Assembly: GCA_963765875.1 (NCBI GenBank)
Contig: CAVXYK010000023.1
Coordinates: 1 to 61,700, forward strand
Length of the DNA: 61,700 nucleotides
Direction of reading: 5' to 3'
DNA from: JAWKOK01 sp963765875
GTDB lineage: Bacteria; Chloroflexota; Anaerolineae; Caldilineales; Caldilineaceae
Below the pieces are notes generated by a model. The model saw only the letters and a program-made list of their open reading frames with translations. It was not told where the DNA came from and made no database searches. A program made the position numbers and the translations under genes. Shown piece by piece: positions 9,285 through 19,530 of this stretch. Each line of letters begins with the position of its first letter. The first letter of the stretch is position 1.

Positions 9285-9725
9285 TCAACGACCCATCATG
9301 CCGTCGTTGCCAAAACCGCTCATCAGCCCATGCACGCCGCGCATCATGCGGCCGACCGTTCCCTCAAAGCCCTGGTCCATCATGCTGCCATGGCCGAAAC
9401 TGCCGCCCATCAACCCGTGGAAACCACTCATCATCCCGGCTCCCATCATGCCGTGGCCCATCATGTCTTCTCCGGCACCGTGGCAGTTGCCGCCTTCGTT
9501 CATGCGCTGCAACATCTCTGCGGTGAACTCGGCGCCGTGGACCTCAGTCATACGCTGGATCATCTGACCATATTGCTCGGGGTCCATCTGCTCGTGCATG
9601 TTCCAGCCGCCGTTTTCGCTGCCGCCATCGCCGGGATCGGCCATCGCCGTTCCGAAGAGAAGCCCAAAAGCCAACACCGTCACACCCAGAGCCACAAGCC
9701 ATTTCGAATTGCGAACCATTTTCAC
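9285..9725 (-). CDS. Secreted Met/His-rich protein, likely copper binding
   Basis: A 146-residue protein with a Sec signal peptide (WLVALGVTVLAFGLLFGTAMA) and a mature part very rich in Met, Gly and His. The first half (MHEQMDPEQYGQMIQRMTEVHG) is helical and resembles periplasmic metal-sequestering proteins. The second half has GEDMMGHGMMGAGMMSGFHG and similar stretches, typical Cu(I)/Ag(I) ligands. AAAGGAAG precedes the ATG. About 82 bases upstream lies a direct-repeat box shared with the multicopper oxidase gene and the two-component operon. I infer a role in periplasmic copper buffering. No closer family is recognised. Confidence 0.75.
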   Translation of the reverse strand: MKMVRNSKWLVALGVTVLAFGLLFGTAMADPGDGGSENGGWNMHEQMDPEQYGQMIQRMTEVHGAEFTAEMLQRMNEGGNCHGAGEDMMGHGMMGAGMMSGFHGLMGGSFGHGSMMDQGFEGTVGRMMRGVHGLMSGFGNDGMMGR

Positions 9726-9794
9726 ACTTCCTTTGCTTCGTCTATCGCAGCAGCCTCAGTGGCCGCTGCATGTTTGATTGACTTTCCTGATTTC

Positions 9795-9829
9795 AGGATA
9801 GCGGTCAGTTGTGAAGGAAATGTGAATCA
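9795..9829 (-). promoter_or_regulatory. Copper-regulon box 1 with -10 element
   Basis: On the minus strand TTCACA-TTTCC-TTCACA (plus-strand 9810-9826) is followed after 9 bases by TATCCT (9795-9800). The 23 bases at 9807-9829 are identical to 21513-21535 before the multicopper oxidase gene. Confidence 0.65.
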
Positions 9830-9968
9830 GATCCGCTCCTTTTGTGAACAGTCGGTCCCGAGGACGATTGCGCGTTAGGCTGTTCCAAGAAAATGAATCC
9901 CTATTTGACGGCCCTAAAGCCGCTGCGAAAGCGTATATTTGGGAAACCAATATTTTTTTGTAGCGGCC

Positions 9969-10516
9969 TTACTCGTTGTGGCTGGCAAAGACATCCATAT
10001 TGCCGTCCACGTCAAACGAGATGACATCGAAAGGCTGGCCCGGGTTGCCAGCGATCTCCATGCCCGGCGAACCCACCGGCATGCCCGGCACGGCAAGCCC
10101 GGCCACATCAGGGCGTTCGGCCAGCAATTGGCTGATATCCTCAGCCGGCACATGACCTTCGATCACATAGCCATCCACGATAGCCGTGTGGCAGGACTGG
10201 AGCCCGCCCGGCACATGGTTCTCCTGCTTCACAGTCGCCACGTCGCTGACATCATGGGCCTCGACCACAAAACCGGCCTCCTCCATGTGCTCGACCCACC
10301 CATTGCAGCAACCACAGGTCGGCGATTTGTAGACGGAGACCACGGGCTGGGTTGTGGTCTCAGCCGTCTGCGGCATCGACCTCCTGGGCTGCCTCAGGCG
10401 CATCTACCTCTTGGGTCGATTGTTGGTCTTCCGCCGGTGAAGTCGATGCTGAGGCTCGAACAAGCGGCAAATACAAAGAGGAAGAAGAGCAGAAGAGGTA
10501 AAACATTCCATTTCAT
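9969..10516 (-). CDS. DUF411 metal-binding lipoprotein (two frameshifts)
   Basis: The N-terminus MKWNVLPLLLFFLFVFAAC is a lipoprotein signal, seen in one frame from the ATG at 10516 with GGAGA upstream. A second frame gives an acidic linker (SPAEDQQSTQEVDAPEAAQ), and the third carries the domain: VVSVYKSPTCGCCNGWVEHM, HVPGGLQSCHTAIVDGYVIEGHVPAEDI, then the LAVPGMPVGSPGME end. This is the DUF411/CopG family, a thioredoxin-like fold with a CGCC motif found beside copper ATPases. Two single-base shifts separate the three pieces. It lies 72 bases downstream of copB. Likely role is periplasmic copper or silver handling. Confidence 0.85.
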
Positions 10517-10588
10517 GGTCGGTTTCTCCAAATGATAGTAACTGAAATTGAATAGTGCTCGCATCAAGTTGCGGTAATAAGAGAGTGA

Positions 10589-12791
10589 TCAGCCTGGCGT
10601 TACCTCCAGATTTGTTCGTCTCAAAGTTTGGGCATTGATAGCCACAATGATCGTGCTGATCGACATGAGGATCGCGCCCAGCGCAGGCGGCATGATGATC
10701 CCAAACGGGGCAAGAATCCCGGCCGCCAACGGAATCATGATGATGTTGTAGCCGGCGCCCCACCAGATATTCTGCTTCTGCTTACGGTAGCTGGCCCGGC
10801 TGAGTTTGACGATCTTCACCACGTCCAGCGGGTTGCTCTTCACCAAAATGAGCCCTGCGGATTCGACAGCGACATCTGTGCCGCTGCCAATGGCGATGCC
10901 GATATCGGCACGCGGTAAGCGCCGGGGCGTCATTGACACCATCGCCCACCATGGCCACCAGCTTCCCCTGTCCCTGTAGCTCCATAACCTTCTGATCCTT
11001 GTCGGACGGCAGCACCTCGGCAAAGGTCTGATCGATATTCAACTCGCTGGCCACGGCGTTGGCGACATCCTTGCTGTCGCCCGTGAGCATGGCGACCTCG
11101 ATGCCCATGGCATGCAGCGCTGAAACGGCTGCGCCGCTCTCCTCACGCACCACATCCGCCAGCGCAAATGCGGCCACCACCGCTTGCTCCCGCACCAGAT
11201 AGACGACAGACTGTCCCTTTGCACCGGATTCTTGGGCAAACTGGACCAGCATTGGCGACCGCTCTGCTTCCAAGTATTCCAGCAGCCGCGGACCACCGAC
11301 ATAGATCGTCTGTCCGTCGTAAGCGGCCTTCACGCCACGACCTTTGAGCGTTTCGAACTCGGTGATCGCAGGTAGATCGAGCTGTTGTTCATCTGCAGAA
11401 TGCCGGATGGCACGGGCGATGGGATGCTCGGAATCCCCCTCCACGGAAGCAGTGATGGCCAAAGCCTCATCAGGCTAATATCTCTGCTTCTGTTGTTACT
11501 ATCGACGACGCCGATCTCGCCCTTGGTCAGGGTGCCGGTCTTGTCAAAGGTGATGATATTCAGATCCTTTGCCAGTTCCATCGCCTGCCGGTCCCGAATG
11601 AGAATCCCGTTCTTGGCCCCCAGCGCGGTCGTGTTGGCCACCACCAGAGGGACGGCCAGGCCCAACGCATGCGGACAGGCGATGATCAACACTGTTACGA
11701 CCACGGCAACGACCTGCGTGTTGACACCGCCAAAGTAGACCGTCCAAACCGCACCGGCAATCAGAGCGGCGGCAACGGCCACGTAGAAGAGCATGGACGC
11801 AGCCCGGTCCGCCAGCAATTGCGTCTTCTGACTTGCTGCGTTGCGCTTCATCTACAAGGCGCATGATGCCGGAAAGTGCAGTGCTCATCACCAACAGCAG
11901 TGACTCGCACTCGCAGGCTGCCGTTGCCGGTATTGACCGTTCCTGCTATCACAGAGGCGTCGATACCCTTGTTCACCGGTCTTGATTCGCCAGTCACCAT
12001 GGCTTCGTTGATCTCTGACTCACCGTCGACAATCATGCCGTCGGCCGGCACACTGGCCCCGGGGCGTACGAGCACGATATCGTCCGTCTTCAGATGGCTT
12101 ACCGGATGCTCCTCCGTGCGCCGTCCGGCATCACCACATCGGCCGTGTCCGGCAACAACTGTGCCAGCGCATCCAACGCGCCCGACGCCTGGCGGACGCT
12201 GCGCATTTCCAACCAATGACCCAGAAGCATGATATCGATCAGCGTCACAAGTTCCCAGAAGAAGTCTTCGCCGATGTCCCAAACAAGGGTCGCCATGCTG
12301 TAGAAATAGGCCACGCTGATCGCCAGCGAGATGAGCGTCATCATGGCCGGTTTTCGTGTCCGCAGCTCCCAGGTCGCCATGCGCAAGAAAGGCAGCCCGC
12401 CATAGAAGTAGATGACCGTGGAAAGCACCGGCACGATCAGCAGACTGCCGGGAAATGCCGGCGCTGTATAGTTAAACCAGCCCTGAATGGACGGGCTGTA
12501 GATGATGACCGGAATGCTGAGGACCAAGTTGACCCAGAAACGATTGCGGAACATGATTTCATGTCCCATGTGGTCGTGGTCACTGTGGCCTTCATGCGCG
12601 TCATGGCCTTGTTCTTCCGCATGTTCGCTGTGGGCATCGTGGGCTTGATGGCCCTCATGGCCGGCGTGTGTTTCGTGCTCCAGATTGCATATTCGGCAGC
12701 AGGCGCAATCGTGGTCCTGGCTATCCGTGTATAGTCTACCTGCCTCAAAATTATCTGCGTCGTGATGATGCTGACTCGATATCTGCCTCAA
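10589..12791 (-). CDS. copB: CopB-type P1B heavy-metal ATPase (several frameshifts)
   Basis: A metal-exporting ATPase of about 730 residues broken into at least five frame segments. In order: a His-rich N-terminus (HETHAGHEGHQAHDAHSEH), membrane helices, the actuator VNEAMVTGES-like segment (NEAMVTGESRPV), the metal site IIACPHALGLAVPL, the phosphorylation motif FDKTGTLTKG, the GDSEHPIARAI nucleotide site, MVGDGVNDAPAL, and the last two helices. The CPH motif instead of CPC marks the CopB (P1B-3) class. The start is uncertain; the longest frame opens at TTG. Junctions lie near 12.11, 11.89, 11.85, 11.46 and 10.92 kb. The CopA type at 16-18.6 kb is a second, different exporter. Confidence 0.85.
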
Positions 12792-12820
12792 GAAAAATGG
12801 AGCTTGATTGGCTCCGCTCT

Positions 12821-12930
12821 CGCCTCACCCTGCCATGGCGCTAAGGGCGCCACGGCGGTCCCTCTCCACCCGGTGGAGAGGGAAGCGTAGCCACTCGATC
12901 TATAGTCCAGGAGGCGAAGCAGGGTGAGGC
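12821..12930. repeat. REP-like palindromic element
   Basis: CGCCTCACCCTG at one end and CAGGGTGAGGC at the other are complementary. Inside is TCCCTCTCCACC paired with GGTGGAGAGGGA (12859-12883). The same family flanks the IS110 element at 56.7 and 59.6 kb, where it was the insertion target. Confidence 0.7.
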
Positions 12931-12953
12931 AACTGTGAACACAATGCACCTTT

Positions 12954-13769
12954 CTACGATACCGTCAGCCCGATCCTGGATAACCCCAACGTCACAATCA
13001 ATAGCACGAATAGCAACGGCTGATGAATCAAATAGATCGTCAGCGAATGGCGACCCATCCATCCCAGCGGGACAGTCAATGCCGGTATCTGCCAGTCCGG
13101 CAATCGAAAACAGCGAGTGGCGTTCTGGTAGGCAGAATTGCCAAGCCAGATGCCGATCAGGACGACGCCGAACCAGGGCAACAGCGGGAAATAATCGACA
13201 TAGAGATGATCAACCGGTTCCAAACCCAGCCAGATCAGCCATGGCCCTGACACCGTGAACTGCTGTGCGATCTTGCCGGCAACGAAGAGCACCAAACCCA
13301 GGCCCAAGTTGAACCAACGTCGGCGCAGGAATGGATAGGCCAGGATCACAGAGACGCCGATGAAGTGCAGGATGCCGAATCGAATCGCCATCTCTGCGCC
13401 AAGCGCAACGCCTGTTACCAATGTAATCACAAGACCCCAGCCCAGGATGATAAGCCCCCGTCGCAGAAAGGGTCTGAAAGTCACTGGCTCACCTTTGGCT
13501 TCTATTTGCTGAGCACGCAGCGCCAGAGAGACGCCGGCCAATACCATAAACGTCGATGCCGTGACCCGTTGAAAATAAAGCCAGAACGGATCTGTGAAGA
13601 TGACGTCGGTTACGCCGAAATAGTACAGGTCGTACATCAAGTGGTATATGACCATCATGACGATGGCAACGCCACGAGCCGCATCGATTTCCCAGAGACG
13701 CCGTGTTGATGCGGGACGAGCGACAGGTTCAGTTACTGGAACTGCGATTGCACCTGTATTCAATGTCAT
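12954..13769 (-). CDS. DUF1624/HGSNAT-like membrane acyltransferase family protein
   Basis: A 271-residue protein with about eight helices. The N-terminal segment RLWEIDAARGVAIVMMVIYHLMYDLYYFG carries the RxxxIDxxRGxAI pattern and the conserved His of the heparan-alpha-glucosaminide acetyltransferase-like family. The C-terminus MGRHSLTIYLIHQPLLFVLL is also typical. Such proteins move acyl groups across the membrane; the substrate here is unknown. The ATG at 13769 overlaps the stop of the L,D-transpeptidase gene (ATGA), so the two are translationally coupled, which hints at a shared role in envelope modification. The reading frame is intact. Confidence 0.85.
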   Translation of the reverse strand: MTLNTGAIAVPVTEPVARPASTRRLWEIDAARGVAIVMMVIYHLMYDLYYFGVTDVIFTDPFWLYFQRVTASTFMVLAGVSLALRAQQIEAKGEPVTFRPFLRRGLIILGWGLVITLVTGVALGAEMAIRFGILHFIGVSVILAYPFLRRRWFNLGLGLVLFVAGKIAQQFTVSGPWLIWLGLEPVDHLYVDYFPLLPWFGVVLIGIWLGNSAYQNATRCFRLPDWQIPALTVPLGWMGRHSLTIYLIHQPLLFVLLIVTLGLSRIGLTVS

Positions 13770-14402
13770 TCGTGCACGACCACGAGCGTTCCTACGTTGG
13801 AATCCGACGGAGATTGCCAGGCCGGTCCCTTGAGGTCGTAGTAGGGTCCGGCCCACTCGAATAGCCACTGCGCGTCTGCGTTGGTCATGTTGACACAGCC
13901 TCGGCTCATTGGCTGACCGAAGTTATCATGCCAGTAGGTTCCGTGAAAGCCGATCTCACCATCAAAATACTGGACCCACTCCACATCCGGCAGATAGTAG
14001 TAGTTGCCGGCCTCCTTGGTACCTCCGTCCATGTCTTGGACGCGTGTCTTGACCCACATGCGAAACTCGCCCACTCGCGTCGGCGTATTGGGTAACCCAG
14101 TGGATACGGTGAAGGCACGCAGCGCTTTGCTTCCTTCATAGGCGACCACGCTCTGCTCGCTCAAGTCGACATCGATCCACTTTTCAGTGGTGGTCGGCGT
14201 CGTCGCATGACGATGGCTGCCAACCGTCGGGTCCGGGGCAACACGTGGGGATTTCACCGGCAAAGGCGGCAGCCCGGCCACGGATCCATAGGCAAGCCCG
14301 CGATGGCTCATGCGCAGCTTTGGCCGGTACGACGCCTACGAATAGGGCCAGCGCAAGTCCAACGAGGACCGCTGCAATTTGTCCAATCTTCTTTCCTGTC
14401 AT
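13766..14402 (-). CDS. Exported L,D-transpeptidase, YkuD family (one frameshift)
   Basis: About 211 residues. One frame holds the signal peptide (MTGKKIGQIAAVLVGLALAL, then FVGVVPAKA); a second frame, joining near 14310, holds the catalytic domain: WIDVDLSEQSVVAYEGSKAL, STGLPNTPTRVGEFRMWVK, then HGTYWHDNFGQPMSRGCVNM with the catalytic His, Ser-x-Gly-Cys. The enzyme makes 3-3 cross-links in peptidoglycan or attaches proteins to it. It overlaps the downstream acyltransferase-like gene by 4 bases. One lost or gained base separates signal from domain; both parts keep normal family sequence. Confidence 0.88.
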
Positions 14403-14685
14403 TCGGGTTTGCCTCTACAAATCCATGTGCCATTTTGTCTGTTGTCACTTCAAGCGTGAGATGAACGATTGTCTTGTTCACGCGTCTGCGCCGTCGGTAT
14501 GGAACCCGAATCAGCCCCTGTTGAGTATATGCACCGGCCTTCGGTAATTCAAGACCAGCCAATATTCCTTATCGAATCGGCCATTCGAGCCATCAAATTG
14601 CCCGATATCAGACATCTGTGCAGGATATGAGACGCAGCAGCAATGTCAGATAGCACCCGATACCTGGCTCAGGCGCATTTTACGA
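14403..14685. other. Intergenic; possible decayed frame
   Basis: On the minus strand two overlapping frames (one containing KEYWLVLNYRR, the other PKAGAYTQQ and VTTDKMAHGFVEANPN) look faintly protein-like but cannot be joined with confidence or assigned to a family. Otherwise I see nothing. Confidence 0.25.
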
Positions 14686-15015
14686 CTATGGGTAACTGAG
14701 GAGCCGCGCGGTGTAACCAGAAGGACTTTCTTTACCCAGATTATCGACAGTTGTCGCCAGCTGCTGCGGCCCAACAATGGTTGGATCATATAGAACGCGC
14801 ACTAGACCGGATTTCAATACAACGAGCCCATCCAGAACCCCTCCCACTGCCATTAGGCCATCGCGAATCAGAACAGTACATCGTGGAGATCTCATACCAT
14901 GCACAAGGAGCAAGACCATTGCGGTTTCCACCTGGACCGGGGAATCGGCGGCAATCTCAACCGGCTCTACGACGCCTTCGCCTGGATCAGGATGGCCGGA
15001 CCTCGATAGGTACAC
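14686..15015 (-). CDS. HMA-like domain protein with a single cysteine
   Basis: A 109-residue protein whose last 75 residues follow the heavy-metal-associated ferredoxin-like pattern: MVLLLVHGMRSPRCTVLIRD, then GLMAVGGVLDGLVVLKSGLV, then RVLYDPTIVGPQQLATTVDNLG. The usual GMxCxxC is GMRSPRC, so the first metal cysteine is Ser and only one Cys remains. It opens at a GTG with GAAAGGAG ten bases before it. It is divergent from csoR, sharing the upstream region that holds the CsoR operator, which suggests a copper link. Metal binding with one Cys is doubtful. Confidence 0.55.
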   Translation of the reverse strand: MYLSRSGHPDPGEGVVEPVEIAADSPVQVETAMVLLLVHGMRSPRCTVLIRDGLMAVGGVLDGLVVLKSGLVRVLYDPTIVGPQQLATTVDNLGKESPSGYTARLLSYP

Positions 15016-15277
15016 TGCTCACTACTCCTTTCGCATTCACTGCACCGCCCGCAAAGCCGGCGAGGCGTTTCTCACCAATGCATCGATTTGGTGAATGATT
15101 GGCGCCTAGTCAAATTGTAGCGGCGGACGTTACGTGCTTGCAGGGCGACGTCGCGTGATGCAACCGGGCCGAATTGCTTAGTTCGGTTCTCCGAGCGTGC
15201 AGGATCGCCGCGTACCGCATTCTCGTTTGTAACCTTAACTACTTGCGGCGCCGGGAACGCATGTTGGCCTCAATATA

Positions 15278-15293
15278 CCCCCCCATGGGGGAT
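15278..15293 (+). promoter_or_regulatory. Candidate CsoR operator
   Basis: A GC palindrome centred on CCCCCATGGGGG (15280-15291) inside ATACCCCCCCATGGGGGAT. CsoR/RcnR family operators are G-tract/C-tract palindromes of this kind. It lies 43 bases before the csoR start. Confidence 0.55.
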
Positions 15294-15335
15294 GGGAGAA
15301 GATCGAAACGATGTAGTAGGAGGGGGCACAAAATC

Positions 15336-15614
15336 ATGAATGATGAGACGACGAAAGCCGTGGCGCAGCGCCTGGCCAGCACGTCAGGTCACGTCAAAGG
15401 TATCGCACGCATGGTGGACGAAGACGCCTACTGCATCGATGTCATCAAACAGATCCAGGCGGTGCAGGCTGCTCTCAGCAAAGTCAGCACCATGATCCTC
15501 GACGATCACCTTCGCACATGTGTCACTGCTGCCATCCAAGGTGACGATCTTGATGAGCGGGAATCCGTGCTCAACGAAATCACCGGTGTCTTCGAAATCT
15601 CTGGAAAGCTGTAA
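15336..15614 (+). CDS. csoR: CsoR family copper-sensing repressor
   Basis: A 92-residue all-helical protein. The Cu(I) ligands of CsoR are all present: Cys33 (AYCIDV), His58 and Cys62 (DDHLRTC), along with the GHVKGIARMV start and the helix QIQAVQAALSKVS. CsoR releases DNA on binding Cu(I). The ATG at 15336 is preceded by AGGAGGGGG, which fixes the start well inside a longer open frame. It heads the plus-strand csoR-copZ-copA transcript, and a G/C palindrome upstream is the likely operator. The frame is intact. Confidence 0.95.
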   Translation: MNDETTKAVAQRLASTSGHVKGIARMVDEDAYCIDVIKQIQAVQAALSKVSTMILDDHLRTCVTAAIQGDDLDERESVLNEITGVFEISGKL

Positions 15615-15654
15615 CCACCTATCGACCATTGTCATCAAGTGAAAGGATGAGACC

Positions 15655-15861
15655 ATGACCACTCGAACCGTAACCGTATCCAATATTAGCTGTGGCCATT
15701 GCACCCACACCATCGAAACAGAGCTGGCCGACTTGAGCGGTGTTGAGACAGTGCAGGCAAGTGAAAGCGACAAATTGGTCAGCGTCACCTGGGATGAGAA
15801 TACTACGTCTTGGGAGTCGATCCAGGGATTGCTTGAGGAGATCAATTACGCACCGTCCTAA
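15655..15861 (+). CDS. copZ: Copper chaperone, HMA domain
   Basis: A 68-residue single HMA domain. The metal motif is ISCGHC (Cys13, Cys16) in the first loop, and the fold continues TIETELADLSGVETVQ, KLVSVTWDE, then LLEEINYAP. It carries Cu(I) to the ATPase. AAAGGATG lies before the ATG. It is placed 40 bases after csoR and 112 before copA, the standard copper operon order. Length is normal for CopZ. Confidence 0.92.
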   Translation: MTTRTVTVSNISCGHCTHTIETELADLSGVETVQASESDKLVSVTWDENTTSWESIQGLLEEINYAPS

Positions 15862-15973
15862 TGCAACTCGGCATAGATCCATCCGGTCATTCTGTTTTTC
15901 AGAACTGCGCGAGGATCTCTGCCCTGTCAATCACGCCCGGCCAAACCGAGCCTGCGAAACGTTGGAGTAGACA

Positions 15974-18563
15974 ATGTCAGAAACCAAACAACTCACCGTT
16001 CCCGTCATCGGCATGACGTGCGCCAACTGTGTAGCCGCGGTGGAACGGAATAGCATGAAAGCCGAAGGCGTTGATGCCTCTTCGGTCAACTTCGCCAGTG
16101 AAAAGCTGACGATTGAATATGATCCCGAGATCGGCACGTCGCAGGAAGTGCTCGAAGATGTCATACATCGTGTGCAACGGGCCGGCTACCAGATTCCGAC
16201 TGCTACATTGGAGCTGCCCATCATCGGCATGACCTGTGCCAATTGCGCCAATACGATTGAGCGCCGCCTGAAAAAGGTGGAGGGTGTGATAGCGGTCAAC
16301 GTCAATTTTGCCAATGAAAAGGCGACTATCGACTACGTGGCGGGATTGGCTACCCGCGCCGATCTGGTAGCCGCCGTGCGTCAGGCCGGCTACGACGTGG
16401 TCGAAGTGAGCGGCGATGAAGAGACAATGGAAGATGCCGAAGCTGCCGCCCGCGCCGCCGAAGTACACCATCAGACGAAGCGCTTTGTCGTTGGCGTCAT
16501 CTTTACGCTGCCTCTACTCGTGCTCAGCATGGGACGAGATCTGGGCCTTCTCGGGGCCTGGTCCCATGAGAACTGGGTGAACTGGCTCTTCCTAGCCCTG
16601 GCCACACCGGTCCAATTCTACGTCGGCCGCGACTACTATGTGGGCGCCTACAAGTCGCTGCGCAATGGCGCTGCCAACATGGATGTTCTCGTTGCCCTGG
16701 GCACGTCGGTTGCCTATTTTTACAGTGTGGCCGTGCTCATCGCCCTGACCATGGGCTCGACTGTACTGGGCACACACGTCTACTTTGAGACGTCCGCCGC
16801 GATCATCACATTGATCGTGTTGGGCAAGCTTCTGGAAGCGCGTGCAAAGGGGCAGACCAGCGAGGCCATCAAGAAATTGATGGGCCTGCGTGCCAAGACG
16901 GCGCGCATCGTACGCGATGGCCAAGAGATCGACATGCCCATCGAAGAAGTTGCGGTCGGTGACGTTGTGCTGGTACGTCCCGGCGAAAAGGTTCCTGTGG
17001 ATGGTTTGGTGCTCGAAGGCCGATCCGCAGTGGATGAGAGCATGATCACCGGTGAAAGCCTTCCGGTGGACAAAACACCCGGTGACGAGGTCATTGGCGC
17101 CACTCTCAACAAGCAGGGACTGCTCAAGTTTGAGGCCACCAAGGTCGGGCGTGAGACGGCCTTGGCCCAGATCATCAAGCTGGTGGAACAGGCGCAGGGG
17201 AGCAAAGCCCCAATCCAACGCCTGGTCGATCAAGTCTCAGCCTACTTCGTACCCGCCGTGATCGTGATCGCTCTGCCTAACCTTCGTTTTCTGGCTGGCC
17301 ATGGGCGCCGGTTTGGTACCTGCGCTGCTGCGTCTGGTCGCGGTGCTGGTCATCGCCTGCCCCTGCGCCATGGGCTTGGCCACGCCTACGTCGATTATGG
17401 TCGGCATGGGCAAGGGAGCGGAGAACGGCATCCTCTTCCGCAGCAGCACGGCGCTGGAGCAGGCCCACCAGCTCACCGCAATCGTGCTCGACAAGACCGG
17501 CACCATCACCCGCGGTGAGCCGTCTGTCACCGATGTGGTGGTTAGCGATCTGTTCAGGCTGCCGACGCCGCAGTTGGCTGTAGCAGGTGCCGCAGTTGTT
17601 GCCGACGGTACGATGTCGCCCGCAACCAACGGAGCAAGCAACGGCTTCACCAACGGTACCGGTTCTGACCTGGACCGCGAAGAGTATTTGCTGCGCCTGG
17701 CTGCCAGCGCCGAGCGTGGCTCCGAGCATCCTTTGGGAGAGTCCATCGTGCTGGCCGCACAGGAGCGTGGACTATCGTTGAGCGAGCCGGACCGCTTTGA
17801 GGGGGTTGCCGGCCGCGGCATTGAAGCCCACATCGATGGGCGCGACGTGCTCGTGGGCAACCTGAGACTGATGCGCGAGCGGGATGTTGCGCTTAATGAG
17901 CTTGAGCCCAAGGCTCAGCAACTTCAGGACCAGGCCAAGACGGCCATGTGGCTGGCTGTAGATGGACAGGCAAGCGCCCTGATCGCGGTTGCCGATACCA
18001 TCAAGGATAGTTCCAAAGAGGCCGTGGCGGCCATGCACGACATGGGACTGACTGTGGTCATGATGACAGGAGACAACCAGGCTACAGCCGAGGCCATCGC
18101 GTCCGAGGTTGGCATCGGCCGTGTCTTCGCCGAGGTGATGCCTGGTGACAAGGCCGACTATGTTACGCAATTACAGGAAGAAGGCTTCAGCGTTGCCATG
18201 GTAGGCGATGGAATCAACGACGCGCCGGCCCTGGCTCAGGCCGATGTAGGAATGGCCATCGGAACGGGCACGGATGTGGCCATGGAGGCTGCCGATGTCA
18301 CGTTGATGCGTGGTGATCTGCGCAGCGTCTCTCAGGCGATTCACCTCTCCAAAGCGACCATGCGCAACATCAAGCAGAATCTGGGATGGGCCTTTGCCTA
18401 CAACGTGGCGTTGATCCCGATTGCAGCAGGCGTTTTGGCTTTTGCGCCCTGGGCGCCCAGTTGGCTGCGTCAACTGAATCCCATCTTGGCGGCTGGGGCT
18501 ATGGCCTTCAGCAGTATCAGCGTAGTGGCCAACTCCCTGCGCCTCCGTCGGCTCAAGCTGTGA
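15974..18563 (+). CDS. copA: CopA-type Cu(I)-exporting P1B ATPase (one frameshift)
   Basis: About 862 residues. Two N-terminal HMA domains (GMTCANCVAA at about 14-22 and GMTCANCANT near 86) are followed by eight helices, MITGESLPVDK, then the metal site VIACPCAMGLATPTS, the phosphorylation motif DKTGTITRG, SEHPLGESIV, the hinge MVGDGINDAPALAQAD, and the last helices. The CPC motif and N-terminal HMA pair mark a Cu(I) exporter. Removing one C near 17276 joins the frames as IALLTFVFWLAMGAG, so this is probably an error. A Gly/Asn/Thr-rich insertion follows the P-motif region near 17.62 kb. A long perfect hairpin lies 19 bases after the stop. Confidence 0.93.
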
Positions 18564-18582
18564 CGCACCATACATGACACGG

Positions 18583-18644
18583 CGAGGAGAAGAGACCATC
18601 GATTTCTGCGCTTACATGCAGAAATCGATGGTCTCTTCTCCTCG
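18583..18644 (+). terminator. Long perfect hairpin after copA
   Basis: A 27-bp perfect stem (18583-18609 with 18618-18644) around an 8-base loop. It starts 19 bases after the copA stop and separates copA from a convergent gene. There is no U-tract, so termination is inferred from position. Confidence 0.65.
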
Positions 18645-18775
18645 TGATTCTCACCCCTGGCCTGGAACGGCAACCGGCAGCAGCTCATCCATTTGCTCTA
18701 GAGCTTTTCGACAATCCACTCATGTACGCACATATTGCACAGCTTCTATCAATTCTGTCACTATGATGGTCTGCT

Positions 18776-19219
18776 CTAATCGGTTCTTTGGGATTCCAGC
18801 AACTGCTTGAGAGCATCAAGATCTTTACCATCTTGCCTTGCGGCCAATCTGCCGAACAGTCCCTCCATCAGTTTCCCAACACCTGTACCTTTTAGTTTCC
18901 CTGTCAGAGTCAGTTGTGTCCCGGTCTCTTTCGGCTCAAACCTCGATTGACTAGTCGCCTGGATACTACCCTGGGAGCCCTTGAAACTATACACTTCGAA
19001 TGGCTCCCAAGCCGTGATTTCGACTTCGGTCTCCACAACGCTCCAACCGAGTTTGACCAGCACCTTATAAGTTGAACCGACACCAGGGGGGCCTTTGGAT
19101 GTCCACTTCGCGGATTTAGTAGCACTTGACCACTGAGAATGGTTGGCAGGGTTGGTCACAAAGTCGAAAACCATCCGTTGCGGATGGTTGATGAAAATGC
19201 TTTCTTCATACGTATACAT
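18776..19219 (-). CDS. SRPBCC (START-like) family protein
   Basis: A 147-residue soluble protein. The start MYTYEESIFINHPQRMVFDFVTNPANHSQW matches the polyketide cyclase/START-like pattern (xExSIxIxxPxxxVFxFVxxPxNxxxW). Beta-strands and the C-terminal long helix follow (LMEGLFGRLAARQDGKDLDALKQLL). These proteins bind hydrophobic ligands; the ligand is unknown. The ATG at 19219 has AGGGAG upstream, which excludes the longer frame. The gene is intact and convergent with copA across the long hairpin. Confidence 0.85.
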   Translation of the reverse strand: MYTYEESIFINHPQRMVFDFVTNPANHSQWSSATKSAKWTSKGPPGVGSTYKVLVKLGWSVVETEVEITAWEPFEVYSFKGSQGSIQATSQSRFEPKETGTQLTLTGKLKGTGVGKLMEGLFGRLAARQDGKDLDALKQLLESQRTD

Positions 19220-19352
19220 GCACAATCTCCCTGTATGGCGTGGAAAAAGCAAATTGCCTCTCGATAATCGGCGCCACCGCGCCGATTTCTGGGGCGAATG
19301 ACAGATCTGCAATATCCACGCCAAGCTGTTCTCTATCGCTATCGACTGAGCC

Positions 19353-19514
19353 TTATAGAATTGACCAGATCGACGCTAGAAACGTGGCCAGGATACCTAT
19401 TAGAAGAACTGTTGCCATTGCGACAATGATGGTTCGCTGTTTGGTGCTTCCCGAACTCCCGTCGTTTGGTTCTTCCTGGGTATCGGTTGGATCGTGCCGG
19501 TAAGTATTCGCCAA
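19353..19514 (-). CDS. 53-residue tail-anchored membrane protein
   Basis: A short gene opening at TTG with GGGAGG five bases before it. The product has a hydrophilic acidic N-half (ANTYRHDPTDTQEEPNDGSS, then KQR) and a single C-terminal helix (TIIVAMATVLLIGILATFLA) ending SIWSIL. The topology is that of a tail-anchored protein. An 8-bp inverted repeat lies 17 bases upstream of the start. The SRPBCC gene follows on the same strand. No family is recognised. Confidence 0.55.
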   Translation of the reverse strand: MANTYRHDPTDTQEEPNDGSSGSTKQRTIIVAMATVLLIGILATFLASIWSIL

Positions 19515-19530
19515 AGCTGCCTCCCTCTAC

